64,000 nucleotides of DNA, from contig CAYRIX010000005.1 of assembly GCA_964424555.1 (NCBI GenBank), positions 6,321-70,320 of the forward strand, given 5' to 3'. Shown here piece by piece: positions 25,018 through 33,227 of the stretch (its first letter is position 1; the number at the start of each line of letters is the position of its first letter). The notes beneath the pieces were generated by a model, which had not been told where the DNA came from, made no database searches, and saw only the letters and a list, made by a program, of their open reading frames with translations. The translations under genes were made by a program, and so were the position numbers. Source of the stretch: UMGS172 sp964424555. Lineage in GTDB: Bacteria; Bacillota; Clostridia; Oscillospirales; Acutalibacteraceae.

Positions 25018-25212
25018 TTAAATTTCGTAAAACTCAAAATTTTGTGCCGAGGCTTTGGCTTTAAGGCACATTTTAGCGCTCAAAATACCGCTTTCAAGCG
25101 TTGCACAGGATTTTGCGTTGCCACGGATGACATCAACAAAATTCTGAACAAGTATTTTGTCTATACCATGGTGTCTGCCTGAACTGATTACACCCAATTT
25201 GTATATTTTCAA
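25018..25212 (-). pseudogene. C-terminal remnant of a Gfo/Idh/MocA oxidoreductase
   Basis: About 52 of the 64 residues read like the very end of a Gfo/Idh/MocA-family sugar dehydrogenase (RHHGIDKILVQNFVDVIRG, then LESGILSAKMCLKAKASA). The NAD-binding Rossmann half and catalytic domain are missing. The frame could start at a TTG overlapping the nagA stop, but only a tail would be made. The remnant shows that the amino-sugar operon once ended with a full oxidoreductase of roughly 350 residues. Confidence 0.7.
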
Positions 25213-26393
25213 ACCCTCTTGATTCCGTCCAGTATGACATTCTTTACGGTGAAATTTTGATTGATAATTACAAGGTCGGCAATCTTTCCAACCTTAATGC
25301 TTCCGTAAAATTGGTCTATCTTGTGCAACTTGGCAGGGGCAAGCGACAGCATTTTTGATGCATCACAGATACTGATACCGTAGTCACGGCACAACACCCT
25401 CAAGCAACGGTCGGTGGTAGCAATACTGCCTGCAAACGAGGACAAATCGGGCAATTTGGCAACGCCGTCATCCACAATGACCTCATTGCCGCAGGTGGGC
25501 GTTCCAAGATAGCCCTTTTTCATATCGGTGCCGGCTATCCGCATAGCATCGGTAATGGCGCAGACCTTTTCGGCACCCTTAATTTTCAGCGCAAGCCTTA
25601 CCACGCCTTTTGGAATATGGCAACCGTCACAGATAAGTTCAATAACAACATCGTCATTAAGATAGGCTGCTTCAACCACACCGTCAAGCACCTTCTGACC
25701 GTCCTTGTGGTAGGTCGTGATGGCATTATAGCAATGGGTTACGTGGGAAAAGCCTGCGTTGATACCCGTTTCGGCCTGATCGGTCGTAGCGGTCGAGTGA
25801 GCCATTGAACAAAGTACACCTTTTTCAGTTAAGTATTCCGCAAACTCTTCGGCACCCGGCAGTTCGGGTGCGGTGTCCCAACGGATGATGTGCCCCTCTG
25901 ACAGCTCCATAAGGCTCTTGATCTCATCCATATCGGGGAAGCGTAAAAGGTCGCCTCTCTGTGCACCCTTGAACTTTCCGCCTGCACCCGAAAGGTAAGG
26001 GCCTTCAAGGTGGAGACCTAAAGTTTTGGCACCCTTGCGGTCTGTTTTCAAAAAATCAAGATAGGCCTTGACGAAGTTTTCAAGTTCTTCGGGTGTGGCG
26101 GTCATACTTGTGGGGACAAGCATGGTTGTACCGTGCTTTAAATGGGTCTCGGTTACGGTGCGGAAAGCCTCGACTGTGCCTTCCATGAAATCGGCACCGC
26201 CGCCGCCGTGAACATGGGTGTCAATGAAGCCTGCGAGCAGGTAACCGCCATTGGCGTCAAGCACCTTAACGCCGTCGGGACAGGTGCCGCAATCTATTTC
26301 CCTGATTTTGCCGTCACTGACCAACACCGAAGCGCTGTCAAGCACGGTGTCGGACAAAACGACTTTAGCGTTTTTTATGAGCAAATCATTCAT
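25209..26393 (-). CDS. nagA: N-acetylglucosamine-6-phosphate deacetylase (NagA)
   Basis: Removes acetate from GlcNAc-6-phosphate, feeding NagB. The 394-residue amidohydrolase has the family motifs GFIDTHVHGGGGADFME (residues about 56-72), HLEGPYLS with the metal-binding Glu, MAHSTAT, HCYNAIT and the catalytic Asp in AITDAMR. It is full length. It starts one base after the stop of the NagB-like gene and is followed by the oxidoreductase remnant and a terminator, so it belongs to one minus-strand operon. Confidence 0.95.
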   Translation of the reverse strand: MNDLLIKNAKVVLSDTVLDSASVLVSDGKIREIDCGTCPDGVKVLDANGGYLLAGFIDTHVHGGGGADFMEGTVEAFRTVTETHLKHGTTMLVPTSMTATPEELENFVKAYLDFLKTDRKGAKTLGLHLEGPYLSGAGGKFKGAQRGDLLRFPDMDEIKSLMELSEGHIIRWDTAPELPGAEEFAEYLTEKGVLCSMAHSTATTDQAETGINAGFSHVTHCYNAITTYHKDGQKVLDGVVEAAYLNDDVVIELICDGCHIPKGVVRLALKIKGAEKVCAITDAMRIAGTDMKKGYLGTPTCGNEVIVDDGVAKLPDLSSFAGSIATTDRCLRVLCRDYGISICDASKMLSLAPAKLHKIDQFYGSIKVGKIADLVIINQNFTVKNVILDGIKRV

Positions 26394-26394
26394 A

Positions 26395-27252
26395 TTACTT
26401 ATTGTAAACTCTTATCTTAGGTATCGGGCAGGCGGTTGCAACCTCGGCCGCATATAAAGTAGCATTGGGATGGTTGCGGAACAGCGAACAGGGAACATGG
26501 CAGGTGATGTCGCCGTGAAGCACCTTTCTGAGTGCGCCTGCATTCCAATCACGGGGCATACACATAATGACCCTTTTAGCCTTAAACATTTCCTTCATAC
26601 CGACGGTGATGCAGTACTCGGGGATAGCCTCAAGGTCGGCGCCGCAGTTCATAAATGCGTTGATGGTCTTGGTTTCACGGGTTATTTTAAGCACACGGGT
26701 GGGACGGTTCAAGAATTCCTCGTTTGTGCACTTTTCTCCTGCCTCGGGCGGCTCATTAAAGGCATAGTGTCCGTTGATACCCACACCGCCGAACACCATA
26801 TCCAACTTGCCGTATTTCTCTATTGTTTCCATTACCTTTTCGGGGTGCTTGGGGTCGGGGAATATACGGTTTTCGGGCAGAAGGTTCAGCTCGTCATCGA
26901 TAAGCGAGTAGAATATTCTGTTCATACCGCCTCTGAACGACAGAGGATCGTTCTCGTCGATATAATCGGTCTCATTTTCCATGTATTCGTCCATATTGAT
27001 GAATACACAGTTTTTCAAAGATACACGGTACTTATTTACAAGGTAGACAAGACGTGCGTAAGGACCAAGCGGTCCGTAAGGTACGACCATAACGGTAGGC
27101 TGGCCTGCTTTGTTGTTGGCCTCGATGACCTCGAGAATGTCGATGGCCACACGCCAGTACATATCGACCTCGCTTTCACACACCTGCAGGTTAATTGTGG
27201 TGTCTTTGGCAAGATCCTTAGGCTCAATAAGATTATAAGCTTTTGTTTCCAT
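26395..27252 (-). CDS. Divergent NagB-like sugar-phosphate isomerase homologue
   Basis: A 285-residue member of the glucosamine-6-phosphate isomerase family, only distantly like the nagB at the left edge. It keeps NMDEY (D88) and GHYAFNEPP (H162, E167). The residue matching E. coli D141 is Asn160 (GINGH), and the phosphate loop, TGSSP in true NagB, is PYGPLGP here. These changes argue against plain deaminase activity and for an altered substrate or a regulatory role. It lies directly upstream of nagA, so a place in amino-sugar use remains likely. AGGTG precedes the ATG. Confidence 0.8.
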   Translation of the reverse strand: METKAYNLIEPKDLAKDTTINLQVCESEVDMYWRVAIDILEVIEANNKAGQPTVMVVPYGPLGPYARLVYLVNKYRVSLKNCVFINMDEYMENETDYIDENDPLSFRGGMNRIFYSLIDDELNLLPENRIFPDPKHPEKVMETIEKYGKLDMVFGGVGINGHYAFNEPPEAGEKCTNEEFLNRPTRVLKITRETKTINAFMNCGADLEAIPEYCITVGMKEMFKAKRVIMCMPRDWNAGALRKVLHGDITCHVPCSLFRNHPNATLYAAEVATACPIPKIRVYNK

Positions 27253-27295
27253 TTTTTATCACCTTTCTGTTTTGTGTTTAATTGTTGTTTAATGG

Positions 27296-27429
27296 TAGGG
27301 GACTTGGCTCCCTCTTGGAGGGAGCTGTCAGCGAAGCTGACTGAGGGAGTGACTCCTCCCGTCATTTTCTGCGAAAATGCCACCGCCCTCTAGGAGGGAG
27401 GCGACGGGCGAACACCGTTCTCCACTACG
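27296..27429. repeat. MITE-like intergenic palindromic element
   Basis: A chain of short palindromes: GCTCCCTC/GAGGGAGC, GTCAGC-gaa-GCTGAC, CATTTT/AAAATG and GCCCTC-tag-GAGGG. This is the style of dispersed non-coding elements seen between genes of gut Clostridia. A short relict occurs at 54775-54795. It could also act as a hairpin terminator for the DUF4091 gene. Confidence 0.65.
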
Positions 27430-27433
27430 AGGA

Positions 27434-29140
27434 TTACTTTACCGATTCGCAGATCTTTTGATTCAAAGCTTCGCGGAAGTTGAGGAATTTATCTTCGGAT
27501 TCGGCGGCGGTGTGGAAGTCAACGTCACCGTAATGCTTTTCGAGGAAGGCCAAGGTTTCCTTACGGCCTATTTTGCTTTCGAGCAACTGCAAGGCTCTCA
27601 TGTCATTGAGTCCGTCATAAAAAACCTTTTGACGGATGGATTGAATACAGCTTCCGTCTGAGGCAGGGTAGACAAAGAACGATGTGCCCGAATGTGTTCC
27701 GCAATAAAGACATGGCTCAGTTTTGGGATCAAACAGGCCGTAGCTTAACCTATCGTAGTAAAAGTTGTATCCCCAATGCAAAAAGCCTTTTACATTATAG
27801 GTGTATAACTGTATGCCAAGCATTCGGTTACGCTCAGGTGAGCAGTTTATTTTGCGGTTGCTCATTCCGTCACAGCTTTGGTTACCCGTGTAATAAGCCC
27901 AAAGATTTTTACATTTTTCCTTGAAGTCGTGAATAAAGTCGGTTGCGACTATAGGTGTTGTAACTGTGCCATCCTCGTAAAACTCATAGTGCGATAAAGC
28001 ATCACCGCACATATATCCGTCCAAAATTTCACGAACAATGGCCTTGGCTTTGCAGTAGTCCTCCTTCATCCTCGGGAACGGTTCATCCGATACGTGGAAA
28101 AGGAACTTTTTATCGATGTTGAGTGATTTTAAGAAGCTCAGAAGCTCGGGCAGGTATGTACGTAAGAACTCGGTGTACTTTTTGCCCGAGGCCTTGGTTT
28201 CCCAACCGAAAATCCTCTTATATTTGCCGTTTACTGTGGCCATTATTTTGGGCGCATGCTTGGCACCCCATTGGGTGAAGAGATGCGAATGCTCAAAATA
28301 CTTGATTCCGCATTTTTTGGCCTCATCGATGAAACGTTTTAGGAGTGTGAAGTCGAACTTATACTGTCCGTCGACCACCTCGACACCCACCAACTGTGCT
28401 GTCATACGCTCGCCGCCTATCGATGTGTCTAATGGTGGAGTAAAGCACGGGGTCAGTATCATATTCATACCGTTTTTGGCGGCGGCGGTGGCGAAATTGC
28501 GGAAGATTTCCCAAAACCTTTCCGAGAACATCTCCACACCGTAGGTGTCGCACAGACAATCGCAATGGAACCAGTTGGTGTACATCAACTTTTGCTTTGG
28601 CAACTTGGCATTGACCACCTCGATGGTCAGCTCACATTCGCCTACAACATTGTTAGTGTTTCGGGACAGCAGTTGTATTTTTATATCGTGCTTGCCTGCC
28701 GAAACGCAGCCTTCAGCCTCGTTCACTGTAAGCCAGATTGCCTTCCAACTGTCACTTACGGCATGGAACTGTGTCTTATCGCCATCAAAGTGCATTTTAC
28801 TCCAAGGGTTTCCACCCTCAATAAGCTTGGGATTGACGGATTTAGGCAACAGCATATCGTAAAATACACCTGTACGGAAACGGTCATCCATCTTGGGGTC
28901 AAAGGTCTGCAACACGGGTACAGCGCCCTCGCTGTAGAGCGATATGGGCAGGTCAGTGTCGATCCTCAGATTAAACGGTAGGGCTTGGTTGTCTCCTGTT
29001 AGCTTAAAGGCGACCTGAAACGACAACGGTTCATTTTTCAAGCATGAAAATGCCGTTTTTTGATGCTCGGTAGGGTCAACCTCGGGAAATACTCGATACA
29101 AAGAGCTCAAAACCACCGCTTTGATAGGATATTCAGGCAT
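27434..29140 (-). CDS. DUF4091-domain glycosidase-like protein
   Basis: A 568-residue protein with an N-terminal beta-sandwich (residues 1-170) and a TIM-barrel-like region ending in a DUF4091 domain, seen in FLHWGYNFYYDRLS, PCLYCGTHSGTSFFVYP and SIRQKVFYDGLNDMRAL. DUF4091 proteins are related to glycoside hydrolases and sit in glycan-use loci; the activity of this one is unknown. HVSDEPFP near the middle may hold an acid/base pair. No signal peptide is present, so it would act in the cytoplasm. The start at ATG 29140 follows GAAAGGAGC. A divergent AraC gene probably regulates it. Confidence 0.8.
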   Translation of the reverse strand: MPEYPIKAVVLSSLYRVFPEVDPTEHQKTAFSCLKNEPLSFQVAFKLTGDNQALPFNLRIDTDLPISLYSEGAVPVLQTFDPKMDDRFRTGVFYDMLLPKSVNPKLIEGGNPWSKMHFDGDKTQFHAVSDSWKAIWLTVNEAEGCVSAGKHDIKIQLLSRNTNNVVGECELTIEVVNAKLPKQKLMYTNWFHCDCLCDTYGVEMFSERFWEIFRNFATAAAKNGMNMILTPCFTPPLDTSIGGERMTAQLVGVEVVDGQYKFDFTLLKRFIDEAKKCGIKYFEHSHLFTQWGAKHAPKIMATVNGKYKRIFGWETKASGKKYTEFLRTYLPELLSFLKSLNIDKKFLFHVSDEPFPRMKEDYCKAKAIVREILDGYMCGDALSHYEFYEDGTVTTPIVATDFIHDFKEKCKNLWAYYTGNQSCDGMSNRKINCSPERNRMLGIQLYTYNVKGFLHWGYNFYYDRLSYGLFDPKTEPCLYCGTHSGTSFFVYPASDGSCIQSIRQKVFYDGLNDMRALQLLESKIGRKETLAFLEKHYGDVDFHTAAESEDKFLNFREALNQKICESVK

Positions 29141-29259
29141 ACGCAAGCTCCTTTCAATTTTGATACTCAGCTTAACAATATACATATATTATACAGTTCA
29201 AAGCACCGCAAGTAAAGGTGCAAAGTTGCTGAAAAATAGGACAATATTGCTATTTGTGC

Positions 29260-29288
29260 TTGACCTGGTCGTGACAGTAATATATAAT
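29260..29288 (+). promoter_or_regulatory. Promoter of the AraC-family gene
   Basis: TTGACC at 29260-29265, a 17-bp spacer, and TATAAT at 29283-29288. It confirms the short N-terminus of the regulator. Confidence 0.75.
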
Positions 29289-29324
29289 AGTGTAAAACCC
29301 TTTTATTTTAAGGAGTGCAAGCGA

Positions 29325-30140
29325 ATGCCTTCACCATTATACAGTACCCAGCGAGTTTCAAATGATTACATAACCCTCAATAACTGCGGCGAGCAGTACA
29401 TCACCACCCGTGATTATGACACCGTGCGTGAAGAGGGCAGGGTGGACTTCGGCATTCAGTTTATTGAATCGGGTCGGTGTACCTTTGAGGACAACGGCGT
29501 TGTAAGAATTGCTGAGGCGGGAAGCCTTTTGCTGCATTTTCCAAATGTCAGACAGCACTATTCCTTTAAGCAAGAGGATCAAACGCATTTGATGTGGGCA
29601 CATTTTTCGGGTGTTTCATGCGAGATGCTTGACCCTATAAAACAGGATATAACGGTTCATATCAAGCTCAGCGACCCCAAAGATTTTAAACGGGTATTTG
29701 ACAGGATGATAGCTGCCAACAACATACGTAAGGCACACTACAAAACGGTTTGCGGCGGTTATATCACGGTGCTAATGGGACTTATTATGAGAAGTATTGC
29801 TGAACAAAACGAAAAATCGTCTGGGCAGGGTTACGCAAGGCTTATTGACGTTATAAACTATATGAACGGCAATTTCGACCAGCCTATCGACCTTCTGAAA
29901 TATGCCGATATGTGTTATGTCAGCCAAAGTCGGTTTATTCACCTTTTCAAGGAGTACACAGGCTTTTCACCCTACAATTTCCAGCTTAAGATCCGAATGG
30001 AACGTGCTCTTGAAATGCTGGAATATACTTCTTTGAGTGTTGAGGAAATAGCCGAAACGGTAGGCTATCGTGATTGCTCATACTTTTGCCGTGTGTTTAA
30101 AAAGTTTACGGGTCACACGCCGCTGTTTTACCGAAAATAA
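29325..30140 (+). CDS. AraC-family transcriptional regulator
   Basis: A 271-residue regulator with an N-terminal cupin-like sensor (GRCTFEDNGVVRIAEAGSLLLHFPN) and a C-terminal pair of helix-turn-helix motifs (DLLKYADMCYVSQSRFIHLFKEYTG; then VEEIAETVGYRDCSYFCRVFKK). It is divergent from the DUF4091 gene and lies next to the nagA cluster, so control of glycan use in response to a sugar is the natural reading. The ATG at 29325 follows AAGGAGTG and a strong promoter; an upstream in-frame extension would cross the promoter. Confidence 0.92.
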   Translation: MPSPLYSTQRVSNDYITLNNCGEQYITTRDYDTVREEGRVDFGIQFIESGRCTFEDNGVVRIAEAGSLLLHFPNVRQHYSFKQEDQTHLMWAHFSGVSCEMLDPIKQDITVHIKLSDPKDFKRVFDRMIAANNIRKAHYKTVCGGYITVLMGLIMRSIAEQNEKSSGQGYARLIDVINYMNGNFDQPIDLLKYADMCYVSQSRFIHLFKEYTGFSPYNFQLKIRMERALEMLEYTSLSVEEIAETVGYRDCSYFCRVFKKFTGHTPLFYRK

Positions 30141-30174
30141 AAAAGCCGAACGACATGCGGTCGTTCGGCTTTTT
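30141..30174. terminator. Bidirectional terminator between araC-like gene and prs
   Basis: AAAAGCCGAACGAC (30141-30154) pairs with GTCGTTCGGCTTTT (30160-30173), with A/T runs on both sides. Confidence 0.88.
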
Positions 30175-30184
30175 ACTGTGTGAA

Positions 30185-31315
30185 TTATTTGTTGTTGTAT
30201 TTTTCGATGCAGTTCTTGATGCGATCAATAGGATTGAGGAGAGAGCTGATGGAGTTGTCGTAGTTGATGGCATTTACCAGATATGCAACGTATTTCGACA
30301 TATCAACACGTGCGTACCACTCACGCTCAAAAAGATCGGGCTTGTTGAAAACAAGGTTGGTGGTGAAAACCTTGTCGATAAGACCGTTCTTGTGGAACTC
30401 ATCAAACTTGTCATAGCCTTCAACAAACAGGCCGAAGGTGGTGAAAGCAAAAACTCGGTTACAGTTCTTTGCTTTGAGCTGTGCGGCGATGTCGAGCAAC
30501 GAATCACCCGAAGAGATCATATCGTCAACAATGATAAGATCCTTACCTGTAACATCGTTTCCAAGGAACTCATGAGCCTCGATGGGGTTACGGCCGTTGA
30601 CAACGATGGAGTAGTTTCTGCGCTTGTAGAACATACCGAGGTTTATGCCCAAGACCGAAGAATAGTACATACAGCGGGAAATTGCACCTTCATCAGGGGC
30701 AACGATCATCAGATGGTCACGGTCGATCTTAACGTCGGGTATGTTCTTGAGCAATGCCTTGATCATCTGATAGGTGGGCTGAACGTTATCAAATCCGCCC
30801 AAAGGAATAGCGTTACAGATTCTCGGGTCGTGTGCATCAAAGGTGAGTATGTTCTTAACACCCAAAGCGGTGAGCTCCTGCAGAGCCATTGCACAATCCA
30901 AAGACTCACGTGCGGTGCGGCGGTGCTGTCTGCCCTCGTAAAGCATCGGCATAATAACGTTGATACGTCTTGCTTTTCCGCCCAAAGCAGCAATAACACG
31001 CTTTAAATCCTGAAAATGATCGTCGGGGCTCATCGGTACGGTCTGACCGTACATTTTGTAGGTGACGCCGTAATTAAAGCAGTCACAAATAATAAAAGCA
31101 TCAAGTCCGCGTGCGGTGTGTTCAATTAGACCTTTGGCCTCACCTGTGCCGAAACGGGGGCACTGAGGATGAATAACAAAGGTGTTATCCTCAGGGGTGC
31201 CTCTCCATTGCTTAAGGTAGTAGTCGACCTTATCGGCGAACTCCTCACAGCCTTTCATTGCGATGATGGCCATATCACCGTAGGGCAGATGCTTGTAGCT
31301 TGCAACAGTGTCCAT
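30185..31315 (-). CDS. prs: Ribose-phosphate pyrophosphokinase, long atypical form
   Basis: Makes PRPP from ribose-5-phosphate and ATP for nucleotide, His and Trp synthesis. The 376 residues exceed the usual 310-320. The PRPP loop reads LIIVDDMISSGDS instead of the common VDDxxxTGGT, and the flag-like region ends in FDAHDPR where most enzymes have DLHxxQ. These features mark a divergent Prs subfamily seen in Clostridia. GGAGG sets the start at ATG 31315. The gene is flanked by a terminator. Core activity is likely; allosteric control may differ from the classical enzyme. Confidence 0.88.
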   Translation of the reverse strand: MDTVASYKHLPYGDMAIIAMKGCEEFADKVDYYLKQWRGTPEDNTFVIHPQCPRFGTGEAKGLIEHTARGLDAFIICDCFNYGVTYKMYGQTVPMSPDDHFQDLKRVIAALGGKARRINVIMPMLYEGRQHRRTARESLDCAMALQELTALGVKNILTFDAHDPRICNAIPLGGFDNVQPTYQMIKALLKNIPDVKIDRDHLMIVAPDEGAISRCMYYSSVLGINLGMFYKRRNYSIVVNGRNPIEAHEFLGNDVTGKDLIIVDDMISSGDSLLDIAAQLKAKNCNRVFAFTTFGLFVEGYDKFDEFHKNGLIDKVFTTNLVFNKPDLFEREWYARVDMSKYVAYLVNAINYDNSISSLLNPIDRIKNCIEKYNNK

Positions 31316-31456
31316 TTTTGTTCCTCCACTCAAAACCTATTATCAAAATATCGGCAGGTGTGCTGTGAGCAGACTGCCGATCACTGTATAGATAATAACA
31401 CAAAACAATTAAATATAAAAGGGGAATTTTCAAAAAAATTGCATTTTTTTGTAAAA

Positions 31457-32161
31457 TTATTTGATCTCGCCGTTTATAACCGGTTTATAATCGCCCGAAC
31501 GGAGCACCCTTGCCAACTGCTTAGTATCTTTTATGCGTTCTTCGACGGCTATACCCGAGGTTCCGAGTCGACTGTCTGACTTGTGCACATCACCGCCGCT
31601 CAGGGGCTTAAGGTTATATTTTTTGGCATATATTACAGCCATGTCATTCCGCTCATCGGGGTCGCTTACATTAAAGACCTCAACACCGTGCAAGGCTTTA
31701 GGGTTTGGCTCTTGATCAGCATTTTTAATGTAGCTACGGTCACGGAATGGGTGAGCGTGTGACACAAATCCGCCGTGACTGTCAACAAATTTAAAGATCT
31801 GCTCCAAGCTGTAGTGCCTGAAATCGGTCTCAGCCTTGAGCTCGTCGGGGGTTATTCCGTAGATCAGTACCTCTTTCATATCACGGTTGTAGACCTCTTC
31901 AATGCCGAAAATAACATCGATACCGATGCTTTCGCCAAGCTTTTTGCCCTTCAGCCAATTCTGCTCATAAGCGCTGACAAAATCCTCCCATGGCAGATCA
32001 CGGTCAATGCAAGTGTTGCCGCGGTAAAAATGGTCAGTGACAACTATACCCGTGAAGCCTTTATCTTTCGCGGCAGTTACCATTTCCTCAACGGTCGACA
32101 ATCCGCATTTACTGCACCCCGAGGTGTGTAAATGAAGCTCATATTTGTACAATATGATCAC
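31457..32161 (-). CDS. PHP-domain phosphoesterase
   Basis: A 234-residue PHP-family protein. ELHLHTSGCSKCG at the N-terminus gives the metal-binding His pair; VVTDHF, GIEE, FVSHAHPFR and GGDVHKSD supply further metal ligands. Such proteins hydrolyse small phosphoesters; the substrate is unknown. Translation probably begins at GTG 32161 after GGAA. It stands upstream of prs on the same strand but about 140 bp away. Confidence 0.85.
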   Translation of the reverse strand: MIILYKYELHLHTSGCSKCGLSTVEEMVTAAKDKGFTGIVVTDHFYRGNTCIDRDLPWEDFVSAYEQNWLKGKKLGESIGIDVIFGIEEVYNRDMKEVLIYGITPDELKAETDFRHYSLEQIFKFVDSHGGFVSHAHPFRDRSYIKNADQEPNPKALHGVEVFNVSDPDERNDMAVIYAKKYNLKPLSGGDVHKSDSRLGTSGIAVEERIKDTKQLARVLRSGDYKPVINGEIK

Positions 32162-32349
32162 CTTAATTCCTTCAAATCGATTTATTTGATAGCTTCTCCG
32201 ACGTAGAAGGCTAATCAGTCGTAAAGTCTATGTGCTTGATTTCAAATTTTCTCTATTTGAATAATATAGCACTTTCTAATGTCTATTTCAAGCGGTTGAT
32301 TAATTAACCGACGGTTGATTTTTAATACATATAATTTACAACTTTGTTA

Positions 32350-32378
32350 TTGCCAAATGGGTGATTGTTTGATATAAT
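32350..32378 (+). promoter_or_regulatory. Promoter of the thyX operon
   Basis: TTGCCA at 32350-32355, a 17-bp spacer, and TATAAT at 32373-32378. The transcript would start near 32385. Confidence 0.75.
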
Positions 32379-32396
32379 ACAATAGAATATATGAGA

Positions 32397-32458
32397 ACAT
32401 AGGCTTTTTGTGATGTTTTAAGCCTTATGTGAACGCCGAACGGCGCTTGGAGGAAATT
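32397..32458 (+). promoter_or_regulatory. Structured 5' leader of thyX
   Basis: Two hairpins can form: ATAGGCTT against AAGCCTTAT (about 32399-32428), and CGCCG-aa-CGGCG (about 32433-32444) directly before the ribosome binding site TTGGAGG. No known riboswitch class is recognised. Confidence 0.4.
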
Positions 32459-33214
32459 ATGAAAGTAACTTTATTAGCTCATACTCCCGATCCGGAGTTG
32501 ACGGTGGCATCGGCCGCACGGCTGTGCTATTCGCCGTCCACCATTGACGAGGTGGTCGAAAAGCTCACACCCGAAAAAACCGCCGCTTTTGTGGATATGC
32601 TGTCCGAGATAGGTCACGAAAGTCCTATCGAGCATGCATCATTCACCTTTGGTATCGAGGGTGTGTCGAGAGCCTTGTTGGCACAGATAACCCGTCACAG
32701 AATGGCCAGCTTTTCGGTGCAAAGTCAGCGCTACGTTGCCGAGGCACAGTTTGAGTATGTTACTCCGCCCGAGATTGAAAATGACTCCGAGGCCAAAGCT
32801 CTGTTTATTGAGGCAATGAAGCAGGATCAGGAATACTATGACCGCTTGACCGAGGTGTTGAAAAAGCGCCATTTGGCCGATATGATAGCAAGTGGTATGG
32901 ACGAAAAATCAGCCGACCGTGCCGCCGAGAAAAAGGCTATTGAGGACGCACGCTTTGTGCTGCCTAATGCCTGTGACACCAAGATGATACTCACCATGAA
33001 CGCACGCAGTCTGCATAATTTCTTCAGACACCGTTGCTGTAACCGTGCGCAGTGGGAGATAAGAGAGCTTGCCGCCGAGATGCTGAAGCTGTGCCGCGAG
33101 GTCGCACCCAATCTCTTTAAAAACGCAGGCCCTGCGTGCCTTACAGGTCCTTGCCCCGAGGGTAAGATGACCTGCGGTAAAATAAAAGAGATGCGTGAGA
33201 AGTATAAAGCTTAA
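32459..33214 (+). CDS. thyX: FAD-dependent thymidylate synthase (ThyX)
   Basis: Methylates dUMP to dTMP with methylene-THF and FADH2/NADPH. The 251-residue protein carries the ThyX signature RHR-x7-S at residues 79-89 (RHRMASFSVQS) and the C-terminal RSLHNFFRHRCCNRAQWEIR region. ThyX regenerates THF directly, unlike ThyA. TTGGAGG places the start at ATG 32459. It leads a run with tmk and 5-formyl-THF cyclo-ligase, so dTMP supply and folate recycling are coordinated. Confidence 0.95.
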   Translation: MKVTLLAHTPDPELTVASAARLCYSPSTIDEVVEKLTPEKTAAFVDMLSEIGHESPIEHASFTFGIEGVSRALLAQITRHRMASFSVQSQRYVAEAQFEYVTPPEIENDSEAKALFIEAMKQDQEYYDRLTEVLKKRHLADMIASGMDEKSADRAAEKKAIEDARFVLPNACDTKMILTMNARSLHNFFRHRCCNRAQWEIRELAAEMLKLCREVAPNLFKNAGPACLTGPCPEGKMTCGKIKEMREKYKA

Positions 33215-33227
33215 AGGAATTGAACTA

